A DNA stretch of 64,000 nt from Hyphomicrobiales bacterium (GTDB taxonomy: Bacteria; Pseudomonadota; Alphaproteobacteria; Rhizobiales; Rhizobiaceae). The stretch spans positions 110,215 to 174,214 of the forward strand of contig UBXM01000010.1 of the NCBI GenBank assembly GCA_900469445.1, read 5' to 3'. The notes beneath the pieces were generated by a model that saw nothing but the letters and a program-made list of their open reading frames with translations, made no database searches and had not been told where the DNA came from. The position numbers and the translations under genes are program-made. Shown here one piece after another: positions 58,856 through 64,000 of the stretch (its first letter is position 1; each line of letters begins with the position of its first letter).

Positions 58856-59449
58856 CTATCGTCCGGGTTGGGCGGATCGCTGGCCGACCAGCCGACGGAA
58901 GAAGGTCACCGGCATGGCTGTAGAGATGTGACTGTCGGCGCTCATCGTCGGTCGTGTCCCGTCCGGAGTGACGAAGCCCCAGCTTTCAAAGGCAAGCCCC
59001 GGCACAGGCAAGGCCGTGAAGGGAAGCGGCGTCGCGCGCGGAACGAGTGCGCCCAGGACGCGGTCACTTCTGACGCCCTGCGAGCGGACCGGCATCAGAA
59101 GCAGGTCGTGGGCGTAAATATTGCCGTCATGCGGCAATCGGATATCCAGCAGTGCCGGTCTTTCGTAGAACAGGACGTGGTTCAGAATGGTCGCCGGCGC
59201 ATCGTCTTCGGCGTCGAGCCACATGGATGCATAATCGAGACCGCGAAGTTCGCGATCGAAGAGTTCACATATGCGTGTACCCGCAAGGGCGAAAGTCGGA
59301 CGATCGGAAATGGTCGCGTTGACGATGAACAGATGTGGCAGGAAACGGCGCAAGGCCGACGGATCTATCTCTGAACGCAGCGGGGCTGGCCGGCTGCCTC
59401 GTAAGCCGTTCCAGTAGTTAAGGATTTCTTGTGTTGGCGTGTTTTGCAT
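58856..59449 (-). CDS. PAS-domain protein (PF07310 type)
   Basis: A 197-residue protein of the PAS_5 family common in rhizobia. NYWNGLRGSRPAPLRSEIDP and ALRRFLPHLFIVN lead into a PAS core (FALAGTRICELFDRELRG). No output domain follows. It may bind a small ligand or sense redox state; the partner is unknown. It is divergent from the rhomboid gene. Confidence 0.85.
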   Translation of the reverse strand: MQNTPTQEILNYWNGLRGSRPAPLRSEIDPSALRRFLPHLFIVNATISDRPTFALAGTRICELFDRELRGLDYASMWLDAEDDAPATILNHVLFYERPALLDIRLPHDGNIYAHDLLLMPVRSQGVRSDRVLGALVPRATPLPFTALPVPGLAFESWGFVTPDGTRPTMSADSHISTAMPVTFFRRLVGQRSAQPGR

Positions 59450-59650
59450 GCGTCATTCCTGTCCAATAATGATCCAGATTACCCCGTGGAGACATGTGGA
59501 TAGGCATTACGGAGCGAAAACCGTGCCAGTTGTGCGGCTGGGCGGGGCGGGCGCGTTCATCTGGTGCCGGTGCGCCCGGCATGCATGGCTTTTCAAGCCC
59601 TTATGGCTGCTGTATGCCTGCTCCTACTGCTGATGACGGAAGGATTGGCC

Positions 59651-60397
59651 ATGGACGAGAGGCCCGACATGGCCCCCGATAACGAGGCGTTTTCGGATAA
59701 CGGAAAGCGCGAGAGGCAGCCGGTCTTCAATATGCCGGGTATTCTTCTTGCCAGCATGGCGCTGCTGGCGGTGCTCTACATCATTCAGGAATATCTTCTG
59801 CACGGTGACGCTCGCCTCGAGTTCATCGTGACGCTGGCTTTCACGCCGATCCGTTACGTCTTCCCGCTCTCCGAGCAGGGACTTGAATGGCTCTGGACGC
59901 CGGTCACCTATTCGCTGCTGCATGGCAGCGTCGAGCATATCGCTTTCAATGCCTTGTGGCTTGCCGCGTTCGGCACACCGGTCGTGCGGCGTATCGGAGC
60001 GGTTCGCTACCTGATCTTCTGGGTTCTGTCGGCGGCCGCGGCGGCTTTCTTTCATGCCGGCCTTCATTGGGGCGAGGAGACACTGCTGATCGGTGCATCC
60101 GGCGTGGTGTCTGCGTTGATGGGCGCGGCCTGCCGTTTCGCCTTTCCCGATGGCGGCGGTTATGACCGCACGCATGGCCATCTCTATCCCCGGCAGTCGA
60201 TCCTCGGCGCGTTTTCGAACCGCACGGTGGTGATCTTTACCGCAATGTGGTTCTTCGGAAACATCCTCATCGCCATCGGCCTGCCGCTGATCGGCAGCAA
60301 TGCGGGCGATATCGCCTGGGATGCGCATATCGGAGGTTTTCTGTTCGGCTTTCTTCTTTTCGCTCTGTTCGATCCCATCCGCTACCGGGAGCTGTAG
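59651..60397 (+). CDS. Rhomboid intramembrane serine protease
   Basis: A 248-residue membrane protease. The catalytic serine is in IGASGVVSALMG, the histidine in WDAHIGGFLFGFL, and HIAFNALWLAAFGTP is the conserved TM2 block. Six membrane segments follow a short acidic cytoplasmic head. The ATG at 59651 with AAGGA upstream is preferred; the open frame from 59564 would add 29 residues. Substrate unknown. Confidence 0.92.
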   Translation: MDERPDMAPDNEAFSDNGKRERQPVFNMPGILLASMALLAVLYIIQEYLLHGDARLEFIVTLAFTPIRYVFPLSEQGLEWLWTPVTYSLLHGSVEHIAFNALWLAAFGTPVVRRIGAVRYLIFWVLSAAAAAFFHAGLHWGEETLLIGASGVVSALMGAACRFAFPDGGGYDRTHGHLYPRQSILGAFSNRTVVIFTAMWFFGNILIAIGLPLIGSNAGDIAWDAHIGGFLFGFLLFALFDPIRYREL

Positions 60398-60522
60398 TGA
60401 CCGCCGCTTGAACTACCGTCAGGCCCGTTCTACAATTCCAGATGTATGGAACAGGGCCGGAAATCTTTGAGGAGGAGATATTCGGTACGCTGATTGGCCA
60501 TGTGGATTGGTAAGGAGAAGGC

Positions 60523-60957
60523 ATGTCGACTACCGTAAAGATGATGCTTGATGCCAAGGGACGCGAAGTTCAGACGGTCGAGCCGGACCGGAAGCTGCTG
60601 GATGTCGCCTCGGTGCTGAACGAGAGGAAGATCGGTGCCGTGATCGTGGCCGGTCTGGAGGGACGTATCGCCGGCATCTTTACAGAGCGCGATCTGGTCA
60701 GGACGATTGCGACGCACGGCGTTGCCGCACTCGAAGAGCCGGTGCAGGCGATGATGACGACCGACGTGACGCGCTGTCGCGAGGAGCAGACGGTCGATGA
60801 GGTCATGGAGATGATGACCGCCGGCCGTTTCCGTCACGTTCCCGTCGAAACCGATGGCAAGCTTGCAGGGATCATTTCCATCGGCGACGTGGTCAAGGCG
60901 CGCATGCGCGAAGTCGAGCACGAAGCCGAGCAGATGAAGGCCTATATCGCGAGCTGA
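60523..60957 (+). CDS. Tandem CBS-domain protein
   Basis: A 144-residue protein made of two CBS domains (KIGAVIVAGLEGRIAGIFTE and GRFRHVPVETDGKLAGIISI). It probably binds an adenine nucleotide or SAM and regulates a partner. GGAGAAGG stands before the ATG. It ends just before a hairpin shared with the convergent patatin gene. Confidence 0.92.
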   Translation: MSTTVKMMLDAKGREVQTVEPDRKLLDVASVLNERKIGAVIVAGLEGRIAGIFTERDLVRTIATHGVAALEEPVQAMMTTDVTRCREEQTVDEVMEMMTAGRFRHVPVETDGKLAGIISIGDVVKARMREVEHEAEQMKAYIAS

Positions 60958-60985
60958 GGCACGGCTTGGAGATATGAAAGTCTGT

Positions 60986-61007
60986 TTCGCCCGCATCAGC
61001 GGGCGAA
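60986..61007. terminator. Hairpin overlapping the patatin stop codon
   Basis: A 9-bp stem TTCGCCCGC/GCGGGCGAA with an ATCA loop. It contains the stop of the minus-strand patatin gene and lies 28 bases after the CBS gene, so it may end both. No T-run follows. Confidence 0.55.
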
Positions 61008-61949
61008 TACTTCCTGCATGCGTTTCAACGCGCCGATCTGCGCCATTGTTTCCTCATATCCGCGCTCGATCGCTTCACCGGCACGGTGGAATTCCGACAG
61101 GCCGATATCTGCAAGCCGCGGGTGTAGCGCCAGATCCGGCGGGTCGCCGGCCAGTCGGGCGCGGGAAATGCGTTCCTGGATGATGTTGAAGGCCTGCACC
61201 ATGGTGCCGGTCATGCCCACTTTGGCCTCGTCGGACTTTTCGCGGATCACTTCGTCGAAAGTCTGGACGCTTGCATTATGCTTGACCACTGCCGATCGGC
61301 CGAAAATCTCGTAGTTCAGGTTGACGGCGACGACGAGCGGCTGTTCGTAGGCGCGGCAGACCGATGTCGGCACGGGATTGACCAGTGCGCCATCGACCAG
61401 CGTCCGGTTGTTGCATTTGACCGGCTCGAAAATGCCGGGCAGGGCGTAGGACGCTCTCAAGCCGGTGATCAGCGATCCGCTGGAGATCCAGATTTCATGG
61501 CCGGTCAGGAGTTCGGTCGCGACGGCAACGAAAGGCCGGTCGAGATCTTCGATCGCCAGGCCTTCGAGATGTTCCTGCATGCGCTTGGTCAGCCGCATGC
61601 CGCCGAGAAGGCCGCCGCCGCCGATGGTGAGGTCGAGAAGCGCCGCAATGCGGCGCATGGTCAGCGAACGGGCAAAGGCTTCGAGCTCATCGAGTTTGCC
61701 GGAGAGATAACAGCCGCCGACGAGTGCGCCGATCGAGGTGCCGGCGATCATGCCGACTTCGATGCCGGCCTCATCCAATGCGCGCAGGACGCCGATATGG
61801 GCCCAGCCCCGAGCGGCGCCGCCGCCAAGGGCAAGCGACAGTTTGGCTTTCGCGGGAGGGGCGATCACGACCGGCGGCGTTGGCTGTTCGGATCGCGTGA
61901 TACCGGCATCCGGTGATGCGGCCTGACGGTTCCAACTCCAGTTCAGCAT
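60996..61949 (-). CDS. Patatin-like phospholipase
   Basis: A 317-residue patatin/RssA-like lipase. The oxyanion loop GGGAARGWAHIG, nucleophile GTSIGALVGG and the dyad aspartate in DGALVNPVP are intact. It has an N-terminal ~40-residue tail that may be disordered and no signal peptide. It would cleave phospholipid acyl chains at the inner membrane. The ATG at 61949 has AGGAGGG ten bases upstream. Confidence 0.93.
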   Translation of the reverse strand: MLNWSWNRQAASPDAGITRSEQPTPPVVIAPPAKAKLSLALGGGAARGWAHIGVLRALDEAGIEVGMIAGTSIGALVGGCYLSGKLDELEAFARSLTMRRIAALLDLTIGGGGLLGGMRLTKRMQEHLEGLAIEDLDRPFVAVATELLTGHEIWISSGSLITGLRASYALPGIFEPVKCNNRTLVDGALVNPVPTSVCRAYEQPLVVAVNLNYEIFGRSAVVKHNASVQTFDEVIREKSDEAKVGMTGTMVQAFNIIQERISRARLAGDPPDLALHPRLADIGLSEFHRAGEAIERGYEETMAQIGALKRMQEVFAR

Positions 61950-62056
61950 TGATCCATACCCTCCTGAGCCGATCATTGCGTGATCGACGATTAACGCATC
62001 GGATGGTTTCGAAAGCGTTTACTCTGGCGGGAGCTGGATCGGAACGAGGCAGTTAC

Positions 62057-62521
62057 CTATTCAGTCGGCTTGCTGGAATATACGGCTTCAGGATCAAAAT
62101 GACGCGCATCATCCCGGATTTCAAGGATGGCCCTGTCGTCATCTTTTGTTACTGCCCGATAGAAACAGGAGCGGCGGCCCGTGTGGCAGGTCGCGTCATG
62201 GCCGGCGACGGAGACTTTCAGCCAGATTGCGTCCTGATCACAATCGGTGCGGATCTCGTGTACGGTCTGCAGATTGCCGGAGGTCTCGCCCTTCTTCCAG
62301 AGCGATTGGCGCGAACGGCTGTAATAATGGGCGATGCCGGTCTCGACGGTCAGGCGCAGCGCCTCGGCATTCATATGCGCGACCATCAGCAACTCGCCGT
62401 CGCGAAAATCGGTCACGACAACGGTTACGAGGCCGTTCGCATCGAAGCGCGGCGTAAAAAGACCCGCACCCTCGAGCTCGGCCTTGTTGGCGGAGGGTGC
62501 GGTGAAATCCTTGAGCGTCAT
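62057..62521 (-). CDS. hisI: Phosphoribosyl-AMP cyclohydrolase
   Basis: A 154-residue histidine-biosynthesis enzyme that opens the adenine ring of [37 protein letters not shown], the zinc-binding [11 protein letters not shown] and [11 protein letters not shown] are all present. The HisE half found in some bacteria is absent, as usual for alphaproteobacteria. Its start is 21 bases after the folE stop on the same strand. Confidence 0.97.
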   Translation of the reverse strand: MTLKDFTAPSANKAELEGAGLFTPRFDANGLVTVVVTDFRDGELLMVAHMNAEALRLTVETGIAHYYSRSRQSLWKKGETSGNLQTVHEIRTDCDQDAIWLKVSVAGHDATCHTGRRSCFYRAVTKDDDRAILEIRDDARHFDPEAVYSSKPTE

Positions 62522-62542
62522 GGAATTACCTGCTGCGGGGAA

Positions 62543-63181
62543 TTACCTGTTGCGGGCAAGCGTGAAGAAACGTGCCTGCTCGGTCGCGTTGGTCTTGAAT
62601 TCGCCGGTGAATGTGGTGGTCAGCGTACGCGAGCCCTGCTTCTGCACGCCGCGCATTTCCATGCACATATGTTCGGCCTCGATGAGAACCGCGACGCCGC
62701 GCGGCTTCAGCGTGTCCTGGATCGCATTGGCGATCTGCGCCGTCATGTTTTCCTGGGTCTGCAGACGGCGGCCGAAGATTTCGATCACGCGGGCGATCTT
62801 CGACAGGCCGAGCACCGGGCCGTTCGGCAGATAGGCGACCGTCGCCATGCCCTTGATCGGCAGCATGTGATGTTCGCAATGGGAGAAGAAAGGAATGTCG
62901 CGCACGAGCACGATGTCGTCAAAGCCCGACATTTCCTCGAAAGTGCGGCCGAGCACTTCCTGGTAGGATTGTTCGTAGCCGGCAAACAGTTCGCGATAGG
63001 CCTTGGCCACGCGTGTCGGCGTGTCGAGCAGGCCTTCGCGTGCCGGATCGTCGCCCGCCCAACGCAACAGCGTACGGACTGCCTCTTCGGCCTCCTGCTG
63101 GGTCGGACGAACCGGCTGCTGTGCCTTGTCCTTTACCTGCTCCTGGCCGGCGGCCGGAAAATTCTTCACAATCGCATCCAT
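62543..63181 (-). CDS. folE: GTP cyclohydrolase I
   Basis: A 212-residue enzyme that begins folate (and queuosine) synthesis by turning GTP into dihydroneopterin triphosphate. [14 protein letters not shown] and [15 protein letters not shown] provide the zinc ligands Cys, His and Cys, and [20 protein letters not shown] is conserved. The first ~35 residues are a variable tail. Co-transcribed with hisI. Confidence 0.97.
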   Translation of the reverse strand: MDAIVKNFPAAGQEQVKDKAQQPVRPTQQEAEEAVRTLLRWAGDDPAREGLLDTPTRVAKAYRELFAGYEQSYQEVLGRTFEEMSGFDDIVLVRDIPFFSHCEHHMLPIKGMATVAYLPNGPVLGLSKIARVIEIFGRRLQTQENMTAQIANAIQDTLKPRGVAVLIEAEHMCMEMRGVQKQGSRTLTTTFTGEFKTNATEQARFFTLARNR

Positions 63182-63503
63182 CTATTGTCTCCCGATGCGG
63201 TTCAAGGCCGCATCCGACATACATTCGGGTGTGTCATCATAAGCATTCCGACGTCTCACATAAGCGAGTTTGCGCCGTTCAAGCCTGTCTCAAGGCCCGT
63301 ATCTGATCGCTGGCGGGGCTTTTGACAAGGTATTCTCTTCCGCCGAGGCTCAAAATTGGCAAAAACCTGTTTTATTGATCATCGCTTCAAGGCATCACAT
63401 ATAGTCAGATAAAGGCGCATTCCCAAGAGCCTTTACGTGACGATCCGTTCACTGGATCACCGGGCGGATTATTGGGGCGCTCACGACGAAACGGACGCAT
63501 CGC
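63182..63503. other. 322-base divergent intergenic region (folE / NifU-like)
   Basis: Holds promoters for both genes. On the plus strand TTGATC (63375-63380), 17 bases, then CATATA (63398-63403) is a fair sigma-70 match for the NifU-like gene. A TTGACA at 63322 lacks a partner. No riboswitch or gene is apparent. Confidence 0.4.
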
Positions 63504-63950
63504 ATGGACGACATCTATAACAACAAGATCCTCGAATTTGCCGGCAATATCACACGCGCCGGCGCGTTGGCGAACGCGGATGCGACATCCGAGAAGCTTT
63601 CAAAGCTTTGCGGGTCGAAGGTTCGTGTCTATCTCAAGCTCGACGGCGACGTCGTATCCGACTTTTCCCACGAGGTGCGGGCCTGTGCTCTCGGCCAGGC
63701 TTCATCCGCCATCATGGCGCTCAACGTCATCGGCGCGACTGCCGCCGAACTGCGTCAGGCGCGTGCCGACATGCTGGCGATGCTGAAGGATGGCGGCGAG
63801 GGTCCTTCGGACCGTTTCGAGGACATGCGATATCTGAAGCCCGTCAAGGATTACAAGGCGCGCCACGCCTCGACCATGCTGACCTTCGATGCGGTCGTCG
63901 ATGCGCTGGATCAGATCGAGGCAAAGCAGGCTGCAAAGCTGGAGGCGTAA
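63504..63950 (+). CDS. NifU/IscU-like protein lacking the third cluster cysteine
   Basis: A 148-residue protein of the IscU/SufU scaffold fold. Two of the three cluster cysteines are seen (Cys in KLCGSKVRV and in VRACALGQASSAI). The third, normally in a HCSxLAxDA block, is replaced: the sequence reads RHASTMLTFDA with Ala at that place, though the preceding His is kept. It may not assemble a cluster alone. It is not next to isc or suf genes here. Confidence 0.85.
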   Translation: MDDIYNNKILEFAGNITRAGALANADATSEKLSKLCGSKVRVYLKLDGDVVSDFSHEVRACALGQASSAIMALNVIGATAAELRQARADMLAMLKDGGEGPSDRFEDMRYLKPVKDYKARHASTMLTFDAVVDALDQIEAKQAAKLEA

Positions 63951-63957
63951 GTTGCTC

Positions 63958-64000
63958 ATGTTGATACGATCAGCGCTGGCGCCGCCCCTCATCCGCCTGC
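63958..64000 (+). CDS. Possible start of a next gene (partial)
   Basis: An ATG at 63958 opens a frame (MLIRSALAPPLIRL) to the window edge, seven bases after the NifU-like stop. Only 14 residues are seen, so identity and even reality are uncertain. Confidence 0.25.
   Translation, partial: MLIRSALAPPLIRL

Overview
The window reads as a chromosomal segment of a Rhizobiaceae alphaproteobacterium (Rhizobium/Agrobacterium/Sinorhizobium relatives). The main evidence is the order dusB-ntrB-ntrC ... ntrY-ntrX-dat-hfq-hflX, an ispDF fusion, a cysG-DUF2849-cysI-DUF934 block, a tandem glycine riboswitch ahead of gcvT-gcvH-gcvP, an ATP12 F1-ATPase chaperone, and high GC with dense short overlaps between genes. 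There is no rRNA, transposase, integrase, phage or CRISPR array. The content is mostly housekeeping with a few accessory insertions.

Layout: 0.1-2.3 kb holds a COQ10/RatA-like protein, the CinA C-terminal domain and IspDF. 2.4-6.1 kb is dusB-ntrB-ntrC. 6.1-7.7 kb is a three-gene copper-delivery operon (DUF2946, PCu(A)C, SCO) on the minus strand, lying between ntrBC and ntrYX. 8.1-14.4 kb is ntrY-ntrX-dat-hfq-hflX. 14.5-17.3 kb has an MFS transporter, ferredoxin-NADP reductase and an NTF2-like protein. 17.3-21.3 kb is the sulfite/nitrite assimilation operon. 21.5-27.6 kb has a zinc deaminase, MazG, an FAD monooxygenase, a metallophosphoesterase, a miniature flagellar-rod-like protein and an OpgC-like membrane protein. 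27.7-32.7 kb is the glycine cleavage operon with its riboswitch and a 169-bp palindromic repeat between gcvT and gcvH.

32.8-37.1 kb has crcB, an RluC-type pseudouridine synthase, a HAD phosphatase, ATP12 and DoxX. 37.1-42.4 kb carries the two glutathione-dependent formaldehyde genes (fghA and adhC) separated by DUF1345, YaiI-like and YegP-like genes, a BrnT/BrnA toxin-antitoxin pair and a GNAT gene. 42.5-48.3 kb has a DMT exporter, a PagL-like outer-membrane protein, tRNA-Leu(GAG), lipB, OsmC, two BON proteins and a deformylase homologue missing two metal ligands. 48.4-54.5 kb has mgtE, a LiuR-like MerR regulator with a dyad in its own promoter, DUF1624, DUF599 and sdaA preceded by a short leader ORF. 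54.5-64 kb has a D,D-carboxypeptidase with a SPOR domain, a BTLCP protease, PilZ, PAS, rhomboid, CBS and patatin proteins, hisI, folE and a NifU/IscU-like protein that lacks the third cluster cysteine.

How parts work together: NtrB/NtrC and NtrY/NtrX form the nitrogen-sensing regulatory block. CysG supplies siroheme for CysI. The glycine riboswitch lets glycine control its own breakdown, and SdaA removes the serine side of the same C1 pool. AdhC and FghA turn S-hydroxymethylglutathione into formate and glutathione. No clearly new multi-gene system is evident. The most unusual items are the degenerate deformylase, the 77-residue rod-like protein, the large inverted repeat inside the gcv operon, the sdaA leader ORF, the MerR dyad and the altered NifU-like scaffold.
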